DNA from: Agelas oroides
Lineage: Eukaryota > Porifera > Demospongiae > Agelasida > Agelasidae
Reading direction: 5' to 3'
Assembly (NCBI GenBank): GCA_949130485.1
Contig: OX422184.1
Span: 25,961,674 to 26,025,673 of the forward strand
DNA: 64,000 nucleotides
This document shows, piece by piece, positions 11,301 to 21,189 of this stretch (positions are counted from its first letter, which is position 1; every line of letters starts with the position of its first letter). The notes below the pieces were generated by a model. The model worked only from the letters and a program-made list of their open reading frames with translations. It ran no database searches and was not told the origin of the DNA. A program made the position numbers and the translations under genes.

Positions 11301-14300
11301 GATACAAAAATTAATGTCCTAAATAGTGGCTCCAAAATTCTGTAGCTTGTGCCACATTCATAGCATTCCTGTAAACTCTTAGTGAATGAACATGTACATT
11401 CATAGCATTCCTGATACGTACCTCATGGGGTATGCTACACTCCCATAACGTAATACATTGGTGTACCTTCCAGGTCACTGCTGGGATGGTCAAAGGTGAG
11501 TCCATCCAACTGACGATAGCCAAATTGAGGCAACACCAGATACTGAGAGTGCAAAGGTCAAAGGGATATTGTATTTGTAAACAACCTCTCCCTCCTCCTC
11601 TCTTCTTCTTCCTTCCTCCATTCTCGTTCCCTCCCTCCCTCCCTCCCTCCCTCCCACTTACTTCTTTCTTCTGCCCTTTCTTCTGCAGTGAGGTAAGCTC
11701 TCCCCTCCTCTCCCTCCCCACCTCCCAGTGACCTCTCTCAATATCTGCCACAGCTTCAATATACATCAAGTTCTTTGCCACACGATCACTCAACAACTCT
11801 GACACAAGGTTCAGATCCCAGAAACTGAGAGAAGCAATGATTTCACATAAGGCAGACTCACATAATTATGCAAAATTTCTCTTTCAAAATGTTAACTGTG
11901 GTAGAATGACTGTGTGTGTCTTGTGGTTCAAAGGTCATGGACTCACTTCCTTCGGAGGGAGGGTGATGAGGTGATTGTTTGTTGGCCATCTCCATGGAAA
12001 CGTAAGGCGCTTCAAAATCCTGGAGGGGCCACTGTTTGTGCGGAGAGGTGTGTGGGGGGGGAGGGTAAGGCATAAGAATGCAAGTGTGCGATTGGTCTGG
12101 GTAGTTCCCTGGTCCCCAACCTACTGTCACCAATGGGGCACAAGACTAGTCAACAAACATGACACTCACATGACCACGCTTACTGGAGTCACATGACACA
12201 TGACCACGCTTACTGGAGTCACATGACACATGACCACGCTTACTGGAGTCACATGACACTCACATGACCACGCTTACTGGAGGCACATGACACATGACCA
12301 CACTTACTGGAGTCACATGACACTCACATGACCACGCTTACTGGAGTCACATGACACATGACCACACTTACTGGACTCACATGACACTCACATGACACAT
12401 GACCACACTTACTGGACTCACATGACACTTACATGACCATGAAAGAGTCCAAAGTAGTCTGCACTTAGCTCAATCTCAGACGCCACTTTCTGTGGGGGAA
12501 ATCATCTGTGAGGAGTGAGTATACACAGGAGGATCATATCTGTTCATGGAAGGTTTGTGTATTATTATTGAGCAGTGATTAAAGTAAAGATAACTTTCCT
12601 TCGAAGAATTACAATTACATGCTGATAAAAGTGGGTAAACAATCTGGAAGCTGGAAGCAATCTGCGCATGGTCAGGCCCACCTCGATGTTGGTGAAGCTG
12701 CTGATAATTTGCGCGGCAAAATTTTGGACCTAGCAGTCAGGAGGCGCTCTCACTTTAGCTTCAAACTGAGAGTTACCAGGTAGGTCTGGAAGTTTAGCCA
12801 TACTGAACATAAGTCTTATGCGTACGTCCCTGCCGGATTTTACTACAGCAATTCAGTCTGGGAACGAGACCACACAAGAGTCAAACGCATAATTATGTCT
12901 CAACTTCAGTTGAGAATGGTCCGGCCATGGCCAGACCAGCCGGACTATGGTAAAGGCCTGGGTACGAGGCTATGCTGTACAAATACTTTAGATTGACATG
13001 CTAAAAAGTGCCTACTAATGTGAAAGCGGTGTGAGTAGTTAATGAGTCCACCCTCCATGATCAGTGAACATTTCAGTAAACATTTCATTCACCAGCCCCT
13101 CCCCTACAGGCTGCAGAGTGGCAAAGTGGGAGGGGCTATGAATGGAACTATCTACACCACTCCCACAGCTGTCTCTCACAAGTCATGCTGTTGACTGGAA
13201 TCAGAAGTGGCAAATGCAAAATACAACTCTCCCTGCCCCTGTTGACACTAGCTAACACCATTACTGGTCCTCCAGTGTACTATACAACTCTCCCTGCCCC
13301 TGTTGACACTAGCTAACACCATTACTGGTCCTCCAGAACAGCTGCTTTGCTTACCTCGAGCACCTGATCACATTGGTCAGATGAGTCGACTGTGACCATT
13401 ACTTTCTTGCTATTAGATACACCCCCAGAGGTGTGGAGGCCTGAGGAGAGGGAGACTGTGTAATAGCGTGACGGTGTGCCACTGGCTACATGATATTTAT
13501 CAGTTGAGCCGCGAGGAAGAACTCCTTGAACAAGTCACTGGTGTTGATGAGCCGGTCCTGGCAGACTGTGGTGTGTGGAACCATGGAGCAGCATGAATAC
13601 ATTCAGTTATACTATAGAGTCATCATGTCTGCATGGCAGGCGCTACTACATGACCAGCACACCACCCTCTCCCTCTCTCCTCCTCCTACCCAGAGGTGTG
13701 CCACTGGCTACATGATATTTATCAGTTGAGCCGCGAGGAAGAAGCAAAAATTAAAGAAAACAGGTAAAAATACACTCAGGTACTAATGCCACAAATGTAT
13801 TCAGGTACTAATGCCAAAAACTCAATACATTTGTGGCATTAGTACCTGAGTGTATTTTTACCTGTTTTCTTTAATTTTTGCTACTTCCTGCATGTTTGCA
13901 GTATTGTATTTAACCTTTTGCTTGTATGGTTTCCTCTCTTGTTTTGTTCTTTGGTGTTGTATGTATATACAGGACTCCCTGGTGGACCAGCCACTGGCTG
14001 AAGGGACATTCCTGTTTGAAATTAAAATTAATCAATCAATCAATCAATCAATCCCCCTTGCCCTCACCAGTATGGAGGTATCTCTCTAGAGTTGTCTCTC
14101 CTGCCACTCACTGAGAGAAAGAAGACGTGTCGTGTCAAAGTGCTGAACAAGTGTAGAAGAGAACACACCTCATTGTTAAATGCCAACAGCTGGCTGTATC
14201 GCAGTGAGCAGTGGTAGCTGCCATTGAAGCTAATGTTGAACACCTTGAAGACATGCTTGCCTTCCACCGCCTCTAATGTGTCTGGGATCCGCACCAGCAT
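8386..14300 (-). CDS. SNX17: Sorting nexin 17 (SNX17-like), PX-FERM
   Basis: SNX17 binds PI3P on endosomes through its PX domain and recycles NPxY-motif cargo through its FERM-like domain. Exons seen: 14300-14169 (start of PX, FNGSYHCSLRYSQLLAFN); 13565-13490 (end of PX, INTSDLFKEFF); 13440-13355 (F1, KKVMVTVDSSDQCDQVLE); 12031-11947 (LQDFEAPYVSME); 11824-11662 (F2, YIEAVADIERGHW); 11542-11467 (FGYRQLDGLTFDHPSSDLE); about 9958-9632 (F3, SFHFQQSHDELVWVTVV); 8460-8386 (tail ending FGLTEDDL and a stop). Each aligns in order with vertebrate SNX17, whose tail also ends in an acidic F-x-x-x-x-x-D-E/D-L motif. The middle PX exon was not found and some boundaries are approximate. A duplicated exon pair lies inside the gene. 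Confidence 0.8.
8464..8800. repeat. GT/GAGGTGTGT microsatellite region
   Basis: Dense (GT)n and gtgtgtgtgagg arrays in the last SNX17 intron. They generate long open frames of His/Thr-Pro repeats that are not genes. Confidence 0.85.
9172..9605. mobile_element. CAGTGGAACCCCTCTATAGTGG-type repeat
   Basis: The block starts acagtggaacccctctatag and contains several imperfect inverted or direct copies of tgtcc(a/g)ttata words, ending near gttatatcgtgag. A second 5' end of the same family is at 10863 (acagtggaatctctctaata). This resembles a short non-autonomous DNA transposon. It lies in a SNX17 intron and its exact ends are not resolved. Confidence 0.5.
10180..11860 (-). repeat. Tandem duplication of two SNX17 exons
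   Basis: The region around 11240-11860 (F2 exon plus the YRQLD exon) has a diverged direct copy at about 10180-10760. The downstream copy is decayed. Its F2 exon lost about 10 bp before the ERGH motif, which shifts the frame. Its YRQLD exon has a net 1 bp shift after QYLE. The 11.5-11.8 kb copy is open. A shared TAGCCTCGTTCCCAGGC block occurs in both units (10797 and 11165). Confidence 0.75.
12160..12445. repeat. Tandem ACATGACCACGCTTACTGG repeat
   Basis: About eight units of roughly 30-41 bp built on acatgaccacgcttactgg and agtcacatgacac, alternating with and without an extra tcacatgacac block. Intronic within SNX17. Confidence 0.85.
13476..13742. repeat. Duplicated SNX17 PX exon end
   Basis: A 46 bp segment at 13476-13522 (gtgccactggctacatgata...), covering the 3' end and splice donor of a PX exon, recurs at 13696-13741, directly before the LINE-like tail. 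Confidence 0.75.
13743..14052 (+). mobile_element. 5'-truncated non-LTR tail with hairpin
   Basis: Bases 13745-13880 form a long hairpin whose arms share tttacctgttttctttaat and its complement. The following sequence ends in attaaaattaatcaatcaat, an (AATC)n tail typical of some LINE/SINE 3' ends. A 5' inversion next to a 3' tail is the hallmark of twin priming. Only the 3' untranslated part is present. It lies in the first SNX17 intron. Confidence 0.6.
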
Positions 14301-14603
14301 GATTACTGTGTGTGTGTGGATGAAGAGGTTGAGGAGGGGAGGGGGGAGTGTGCATGGTGAGAGGTGATGGTGGTGTGTGTGACAGTGTGCAGACTGTTCT
14401 GCCTCTTATGCTTATTTCAATTATGTAGAGTGTCTCATGAGGGAAGGAGGATATCGTGCAAGATATGCAGATGAGTTTAATTTAAACCATCTGTGGCTGG
14501 ATCACCAATCGGATCATACAACGGACTAGTCTCGCAAGCAGGTGGAAACACAAACACGGCTGCCTCGCGAGACTATCGAACAAGGGATTGTAGCACCATC
14601 ATG

Positions 14604-14702
14604 CATAGTCTCGCGTAGCCAGACTCTCGGCGAGACTAGCACCATCATGCATAGTCTCGCGTAGCCAGACTCTCGGCGAGAGAGTCGGGCTACGCGAGAC
14701 TA
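14604..14702. mobile_element. TAGTCTCGCGTAGCC palindromic MITE
   Basis: Two adjacent copies of tagtctcgcgtagccagact. The second pairs with agtcgggctacgcgagacta to form a near-perfect foldback at 14651-14702. A single copy of the same end sits at 40254. This family is distinct from the TAGCCTCGTTCCC family. Confidence 0.7.
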
Positions 14703-15298
14703 CATCATGCACACCTACACTACAGTGTACGGTCTATGCCAGATCTATCACCCTGCAGGTTTGCTGCTGACATACAAAAAGACAAAAAGCCATCCAACTT
14801 ACTTCCTGGGAAGATCAGACCGACTCTGCCAGGCTAGCTTGTTTCAGTAGCCACGCGCTTCCATGCGGTTGCACGTGCTAATTTGGCGAGTTAATTAGTC
14901 GTCCCAATCCATGCGCACCAAAGGCGAAACTTTTTACGACGCAGCTCACCCGAAGCCTTCTCCAGCGCGCGAGGGCGTCTATTGTCTGTAGGACGTCATC
15001 AGAGGGCGTGAGGAAGCGGCCGATGCAGCAGGAGCAGCCATCAGGAGCAGGGGAGCAGAAGAGGGAGGGGGAGGGGCGAGTGAAAGGCATTAGGAGCAGT
15101 AGAGGCTGTTGGGCAAGCGTATCTTAGGTGTGTCTGTTTGCAGCATGTGTGGCTAGCAGTTTATGCAGAAGCTCTTGTGCATGATGCCAGATCGAGACTA
15201 CCTGCAACTTGCATGTTATCTGTGCCTGGAGATCTGGGTCAAACAACGGCTGATCTTCAGTTGTAGCAGTCCTTCTCTTTCCCTCCCCCCCTCAAAAG
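14703..15298. other. Intergenic, SNX17 to CDS exon
   Basis: Probably holds divergent promoters: SNX17 starts at 14300 on the minus strand and the next exon is on the plus strand. An open minus-strand frame at 14880-15090 has no recognisable similarity and is not called. Confidence 0.4.
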
Positions 15299-15402
15299 AC
15301 TCTCGCTGGCGTAACTGGTGGATGAGGGGTGTGTTCACCTTTGTCATGGTTGGAGGGTTCTGCGTGGTCATCTACCTTGGACCGTTCTACCTCTCCCTGC
15401 TG
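15299..15402 (+). pseudogene. Orphan CDP-DAG synthase exon
   Basis: Between a CTCAAAAG acceptor and a GTCAGT donor the frame reads SRWRNWWMRGVFTFVMVGG then IYLGP. This aligns with the first membrane segment of phosphatidate cytidylyltransferases CDS1/CDS2 (RWKNWW(V/I)RGILTL). CDS enzymes make CDP-diacylglycerol from phosphatidic acid and CTP in the ER. No other CDS exon was found: the next recognisable DNA, from about 15960, is a KMT2 fragment. The gene is therefore cut by the duplication or continues outside the window. Confidence 0.75.
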
Positions 15403-15958
15403 GTCAGTTGGTTAGTGCTTACTATCAAGTGTTTGTTAGCAGTTGCACCCCTGACCGAATTTTGCTCAAGATGCCCTGTCCCACAAATAGAGTTTGGACA
15501 GAAAAACTGGAATCTGCAATCATTGAAGTGAAATTACGTTTTACTGCTCATGATGGGGATAATTCGACATAATCCCTCCGTATCACTATGCCTGAGCCCT
15601 AAGAAGAAAGTTACTCTGGTGATGCGGGGCTGTCTGGGTCAGTGGGAAAAGCTGCATTTCCTTCTTCTGAAAGCAATTATGCATCCATTCCTATGTAGTG
15701 TAAAATGTCATCCTCGATGACAGACTTCTTCGCTTTGTTCCGCGTTGCTCGCTTCTGGTTTACACTTCCCGCAGTGGAGATAGTCGTAGATCGTCTGGTA
15801 GTCGATTTCCATGAGTCCCAAAGTTCTGAATGTCCTAGAAGTGTTGAGAAATCGTACATCATCCTGACAGCTAGTGATTTTTCTTGACAGAACACTTGCA
15901 CCAAAGTTGTTTGTTTTCACGGCAAAGGATCGAATCCTCTAGTAAAATTGATTCTGCA
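15403..15958. other. No gene assigned
   Basis: A minus-strand frame at 15920-15708 (EIDYQTIYDYLHCGKC) reads like a protein fragment but has no introns, start or family that can be recognised. It may be a transposon remnant. Confidence 0.3.
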
Positions 15959-16765
15959 AGCAGATCCGATCCACCCGGATCGGATTTCCTGTGACACCGG
16001 CACCAACCACCTGGTCTCCTCCCTCTGTGCAGGTACAGACGTCTACCGTCAGTTTGGCCTCCGTCACCCTCTGGTGGTCCAACTGTTGGAACAGCTGCCC
16101 AGCTCTGAGAAGTGCAGTGGATACCACTTTACATACCACCATCCTGAGAAGCTCTCCAGCTGGCAGGCAACTGTAAGCTCATTCATGACCTGCCCTTCTC
16201 ACTGTGTTTTACTCCATTTTCCTACCCTTCCTGGCCCTCTCATCCTTCCCTCCTCTGCTTCATCCCCCTCCTTCCCACCTCCCCTCTCTTCCTCTCATCC
16301 TTCCCTCCTCTGCTTCATTCCATCCTCCTTCTCCCCTCTTCCTGCTCCTTTCTCCCCTTCAGAGAGCAGCATTCAACCCCAGTGGCAGTGCTAGGACTGA
16401 GCCATTTTGTGGTTAAGTCCCAAGCTTCCCTCTCGTAGCTTCTCTCTCGTAGCTTCTCTCTCATAGCTTCTCTCACATTGCTTGTTGCTTCCCAAGTCAA
16501 GTGCCTCTCCTTAAGTTGAAGATTGGCTGAACAGTCTTGGAGGTAAAATACTTTTTATATTTGTGCTTTTCTTCTCCAGTGTTCGCTCTCCACGGGACAT
16601 GTTTAGGTTCCTGACATCCTCCTTCCGCCCTCTCAAACCTGAGGTAGACACTGCGGCACTAGCGGCTGCAATGGCAGTAGCCGAGAATGCTGGAGTCACC
16701 AAGTGAGTTGTGTACACATAAAAGCAGACAATTCCATATTTTGATCGTGTTACCACATTCAAAGC

Positions 16766-17079
16766 ACTGTAGCATGGAACTGCTAAAAGCTGTGTACACA
16801 CTGCATTCACTTCTACACAGCACATGTAAGCCCTAGCCGCTACACTGTAGCATGGAACTGCTAAAAGCTGTGTACACACTGCATTCACTTCTACACAGCA
16901 CATGTAAGCCCTAGCCGCTACACTGTAGCATGGAACTGCTAAAAGCTGTGTACACACTGCATTCACTTCTACACAGCACATGTAAGCCCTAGCCGCTACA
17001 CTGTAGCATGGAACTGCTAAAAGCTGTGTACACACTGCATTCACTTCTACACAGCACATGTAAGCCCTAGCCGCTACAG
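16766..17079. repeat. 78 bp tandem repeat, copy A
   Basis: Four units of cactgtagcatggaactgct... ending ctagccgcta. 78 bp is 26 codons, hence an antisense open frame repeating MCCVEVNAVCTQLLAVPCYS. It lies in the intron before the first SET exon. The main KMT2 gene has only a remnant (caaagcactgtag at about 37605). Confidence 0.9.
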
Positions 17080-17107
17080 CAGTTTAAATTTGGTAACACT
17101 TACATGT

Positions 17108-17394
17108 AGTCTCGTGCCCAGCCCGCGCGCGCCTCCCAGCGAGAAACGGTCTGGTGAACGAAGTTGAATTTCTTGGGCTTATTCCCCAAAGGTGGTAATG
17201 ACCAATGAGATTGCGAGATCGGTAATTATTACTTAGCACTTCCCTTACAATGGTAAAATTTGTTCATTTCTATTCGAATGTCCGTACGTTGCTAGGTTAC
17301 ATTGTCGCAAAAGTGTGCACTAGCCCAAGAAATTCGACTTGGTTCGCCAGACCGTTTCTCCTTGTGAGAGGGTGCGGTCTGGGGACGAGACTAG
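17108..17394. mobile_element. MITE with TAGTCTCGTGCCCAG ends, copy A
   Basis: Starts tagtctcgtgcccag and ends ctggggacgagacta. Inside, gcgagaaacggtctggtgaac pairs with ttcgccagaccgtttctc. The word ggtaacact precedes it within a few bases and follows it exactly, while the main KMT2 intron (about 37650) has a single ggtaacact and no insertion. Confidence 0.75.
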
Positions 17395-17726
17395 GTAACA
17401 CTATGGAACTACGGAACAGAATAATGTTCCAGGTCCTCTCAGAGCTGCCACAGTGATGTATGTACTTGTGTTGAATCTGTGAGTTGAGTGTCCAATGTGT
17501 TGCTCCACCCAGGATGCAGTCAGCATTGGATCTGCCGATGGCTATGCGCTACCGTAACCTTCAAAAGACGTACAAGCAACATGTGCGTGTGTTCCAGTCG
17601 GGCATCCATGGTCTAGGGCTGTACTGCATTAGGGAGATTGAGCCTGGGGAGATGGTGATTGAATATGCTGGCACCGTCATCCGATCTGTGCTAACTGACA
17701 AGCAGGAAAAACTTTATGAGAGCAAG

Positions 17727-17759
<33 letters not shown>

Positions 17760-17828
17760 TGTGTGTGTGTGTGGATGTGTGTGGATGTGTGTGTGTGTGT
17801 GTGTGGATGTGTGTGTGTGTGTGTGTGG

Positions 17829-17866
<38 letters not shown>

Positions 17867-18224
17867 ATACATGTTCATTGAGAATTCTGTCTGTCCATTT
17901 CTCCCAGGGTATTGGATGTTACATGTTCCGCATCGACTCGGATGAAGTGGTCGATGCGACCATGTCAGGCAACGAGGCTAGATTCATCAACCACGCCTGT
18001 GAGGTGAGCGTGTGAGGGGGAGGCCTGTCCGTCTGTTGCCTGTCAGTCAGTCAGTCAAATAGTGGCCTGTTGTCTGTCTGTCAGTTAGTCTGTTTGTCAA
18101 TCGTGTGAGGGGGAGGCCTGGATGGTCAGTCATCAGCCTGTCTGTCTTAATGTTCCTTGGATATCAGTATATTGGTAGACAAACCAGTCTAAGTGCCGAA
18201 ACAATGGCAGACGAAACTGCGGTA

Positions 18225-18325
18225 GACAAAACAGGAGTAGACGAACCAGGAAGATACCAATGAAACACCACTGACTCTGGCAGGTCTGACAAAATATCAT
18301 ACTCTTCATCCTTGTGGCAGTCCCG
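18225..18325 (-). pseudogene. Antisense remnant of KMT2 PHD3 exon, A
   Basis: On the minus strand this reads [14 protein letters not shown], matching the plus-strand PHD3 exon of the main KMT2 gene (30594-30727, [17 protein letters not shown]). It lies just 3' of the SET fragment in the opposite orientation. In copy B the same piece is amplified five-fold. Confidence 0.75.
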
Positions 18326-18415
18326 AGAACATTATTATGTTCCGTATGTTACCACATTTAACATGCTGTAGCGATACTTTGAAACACCCATGCAGTAGGC
18401 TATAAAAAACAGATA

Positions 18416-18487
18416 TACCATGGCTTCCTCGTTCCGCCCTCAGGCTCGGGCAATAAAACCTGTACAGCCCTCGAAGCCATGGTATAA
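18416..18487. repeat. Foldback with CCATGGCTTC ends
   Basis: taccatggcttc at the left and gaagccatggta at the right frame about 70 bp; an identical copy is at 57844-57912. A MASSFRPQARAIKPVQP frame inside is not supported as a gene. Confidence 0.6.
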
Positions 18488-18617
18488 CTACTACATATAC
18501 AACGGGAAAACAGTGCCACTTGTGCCTGTTGTCCCATCTCCATCCTCACCCCTCATACCCTCATACCCTCACACCCTCATACCCTCACACCCTCATCCCC
18601 TCACTGAAGGCATTGCC

Positions 18618-19045
18618 GTAGCCTCGCAAAAGAGCACCCATGGGCGGAGCACCTTACAAGTCTGGGTGGACGCTCTTTTGAGTGTTTTGCAGTTAACCAT
18701 GAAAGTGCGCCCATGTCACATTTACAGCAACTCAATGTCCTTGAAGCAAATAATTGGACAAACAATAATATACAACGGAACAACCAGCGCCTTCGAAGTC
18801 GAGTCCTGATGGCACACAACACTCTGAACGGCACCATGTCACTGTGAGCATAGTGTGCGTACCACATTAGCTACATCCGTCTACGCAAAGATGGTCTTAC
18901 CTCAGATATGTGCTTGAGGCTGTGCCCTTCTAAAACTCCACACAAAGCTCTCTCCAGGTTGGGTGCTCATTCGAGTAAACTTTGACCCTATACAGGAAAT
19001 CGGGCCAAAAGTAGGGCGTGGGTACTCTTTCACGAGACTACGGTA
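18618..19045. mobile_element. MITE with TAGCCTCGCAAAAGAGCACCC ends
   Basis: The left end tagcctcgcaaaagagcacc is matched by a diverged right end gggtactctttcacgagacta. Copy B has the same element at about 58038-58466. Downstream are (CACACCCT)n arrays. Confidence 0.6.
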
Positions 19046-19479
19046 ATAGCTGTCGTGTGATCTTCACATCTTCACACCCTCACACCCTCACACCCTCACA
19101 CCCATACAGTTTGAGATGCGTGCGAAGCAGACTATGGTAATAGCTGTCATGTGATCTTCACATCCTCACATCCTCACACCCTCACACCCTCACACCCTCA
19201 CACATACAGTTTGAGATGCATGCGAAGCAGACTCGACTCCGAGATCTCACACAAACTGAGAGCCGGCACCTGTCCAACACCATCACCCTCCCCACCCCAC
19301 ACAGCCTCACACCAGCACGTATGCTACCTCCCTGGGTTGACACCATTCCGTCTGGCAATCCTGGGCCACACCTCTTTCCCTTTAACAGGTAACCATAGCA
19401 ACACCATGGTACTGTGAATTCTTTACCAACCATCTGTCTCTCCCTCTGCTTTTGCTCTTTGGTGAATCAAACAACTTTA

Positions 19480-20515
19480 TGTCCCTCCCTCTCTCCTCTT
19501 GCTCCCCTCGCCCTCCCTCTCTCCTCTGGCTCCCCTCGCTCCCTCCTCTTGCTCCCCTTGCCCTCCCTCTCTCCTCTGGCTCCCCTCGCTCTCTCCTCTT
19601 GCTCCCCTCGCCCTCCCTCTCTCCTCTTGCTCCCCTCGCCCTCCCTCTCTCCTCTTGCTCCCCTCGCCCTCCCTCTCTCCTCTTGCTCCCCTCACCCTCC
19701 CTCTCCTCTGGCTCCCCTCGCTCTCCCCTCGCCCTCCCTCTCTCCTCTTGCTCCCCTCGCCCTCCCTCTCTCCTCTTGCTCCCCTCGCCCTCCCTCTATC
19801 CTCTTGCTCCCCTCGCCCTCCTCTCTCCTCTTGCTCCCCTCGCCCTCCCTCTCTCCTCTTGCTCCCCTCGCCCTCCCTCTCTCCTCTTGCTCCCCTCGCC
19901 CTCCCTCACTCCTCTTGCTCCCCTCGCCCTTCCTCTCTCCTCTTGCTCCCCTCGCCCTCGCTCTCTCCTCTGGCTCCCCTCGCTCTCTCCTCTTGCTCCC
20001 CTCGCCCTCCCTCTCTCCTCTTGCTCCCCTCGCCCTCCCTCTCTCCTCTTGCTCCCCTCGCACTCGCTCTCTCCTCTTGCTCCCCTTGCCCTCCCTCTCT
20101 CCTCTTGCTCCCCTAGCCCTCGCTCTCTCCTCTTGCTCCCCTCGCTCTCCCTCTCTCCTCTTGCTCCCCTCGCCCTCCCTCTCTCCTCTTGCTCCCCTCG
20201 CCCTTCCTCTCTCCTCTTGCTCCCCTCGCCCTCGCTCTCTCCTCTGGTTCCCCTCGCTCTCTCCTCTTGCTCCCCTCGCCCTCCCTCTCTCCTCTTGCTC
20301 CCCTCGCCCTCCCTCTCTCCTCTTGCTCCCCTCGCCCTCCCTCTCTCCTCTTGCTCCCCTCGCCCTCGCTCTCTCCTCTGGCTCCCCTCGCTCTCTCCTC
20401 TTGCTCCCCTCGCCCTCCCTCTCTCCTCTTGCTCCCCTCGCCCTCCCTCTCTCCTCTTGCTCCCCTCGCCCTCCCTCTCTCCTCTGGCTCCCCTCGCCCT
20501 CCCTTGCTCTTCCTG
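19480..20515. repeat. 28 bp CT-rich minisatellite, copy A
   Basis: About 35 units of ctctcctcttgctcccctcg plus ccctccct, with variants containing tggctcccc. Intronic in the macrodomain gene. Because the array is pure pyrimidine on one strand, all three plus frames and several minus frames stay open (Leu/Ser/Pro or Arg/Gly/Glu repeats); these are not proteins. Confidence 0.95.
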
Positions 20516-20629
20516 TTCCTCAGAACCTTTGTTCAACTACTCTTCCTTCTCCTGTGTTTTTCTCTTCATCCAATACTTTACACTTTGATAACTCTAGTAA
20601 CATCCTGATCTCAATCTGCTTTTTCCTCC

Positions 20630-20985
20630 ATTTCCTCTCCCTCCCCCTCTCCCTCTCCTCCCTCCCCTTCCCTCTCCTCCCCCACCCCCCCACTCTTCCT
20701 TCCCTTTCCACCTTTTCCCTCCCTCTGTTTTTGCTTCCCTCTCTCTCTCTCCCTCATTCCCCTCCCCTCCCCCTGCCCCCCTCTCCTCTCACCCTCCCCC
20801 TCTACTTTTACCCTCCTCTCTCTCTCCCTCACTCCCTCCCCCTGCCCCCCTCTCTCTCTCTCCCTCACTCCCTCCCCCTGCCCCCCTCTCTCTCTCCCTC
20901 ACTCCCTCCCCCTGCCCCCCTCTCTCTCTCCCTCACTACCTCCCCCTGCCCCCCTACCTTCACCCTCCTCTCCCTCTCCCCACAC
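20630..20985. repeat. Polypyrimidine tract before macro exon
   Basis: Continuous C/T-rich sequence with a ~35 bp repeat (ctccccctgcccccctctct). Repeated almost identically in copy B at about 59453-59808. Confidence 0.9.
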
Positions 20986-21189
20986 AAGGCGGTTCAATAA
21001 CATTGTATCTCTGTACACTGGGAGTGCGAGCCAGCTGTTGAGTAATGCCCTCGTCATCCCTCTTGTCTCCATCAAACCAGATGCTGCTGGGAAGGAGAAC
21101 AGTAAGTGGGGGAGAGGGTGAGGAGGGAAGGTAGATGGGAAAGGGGGGGAAGTAAAGAGGAAAGAAAGAGAGACTGACTGGACTGAAAC

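Larger units (their letters stand above)
15960..18003 (+). pseudogene. Partial KMT2 copy A, FYRC to mid-SET
   Basis: Exon-like blocks match the main KMT2 gene in order: 16033-16172 ([24 protein letters not shown]), 16363-16414 ([14 protein letters not shown]), about 16579-16702 (VRSPRDMF), 17513-17726 (SET first half, [15 protein letters not shown]) and 17908-18003 ([20 protein letters not shown], ending ARFINHACE). The last two SET exons, with the catalytic YDY region and post-SET cysteines, are absent, so no active methyltransferase could be made. The donor after the second block reads GGTTAAGT where the main gene has GGGTAAGT. Unlike the main gene and copy B, this copy keeps an intact codon run CTT TAT GAG AGC AAG at the end of the first SET exon. 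Intron differences include a 78 bp tandem repeat and a MITE. Confidence 0.85.

Noticed and set aside
14880-15090. Minus-strand ORF with a GTGAGC donor as a first exon of SNX17
   Set aside because: SNX17 already starts with MLVRIPDTLEAVEG at 14300 and this peptide has no similarity to it.
16511-17059. A cysteine-rich repeated ORF (MCCVEVNAVCTQLLAVPCYS)
   Set aside because: It is the antisense reading of a 78 bp intronic tandem repeat shared with copy B.
18420-18600. MASSFRPQARAIKPVQP frame as a start exon of the macrodomain gene
   Set aside because: It lies inside a foldback repeat, runs into (CACACCCT)n, and no donor joins it in phase to 19210.
19414-21000. A 528-codon plus-strand ORF and antisense Arg/Gly/Glu ORFs
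   Set aside because: They are frames through a 28 bp pyrimidine minisatellite; several frames are open at once and real macrodomain exons flank the array.
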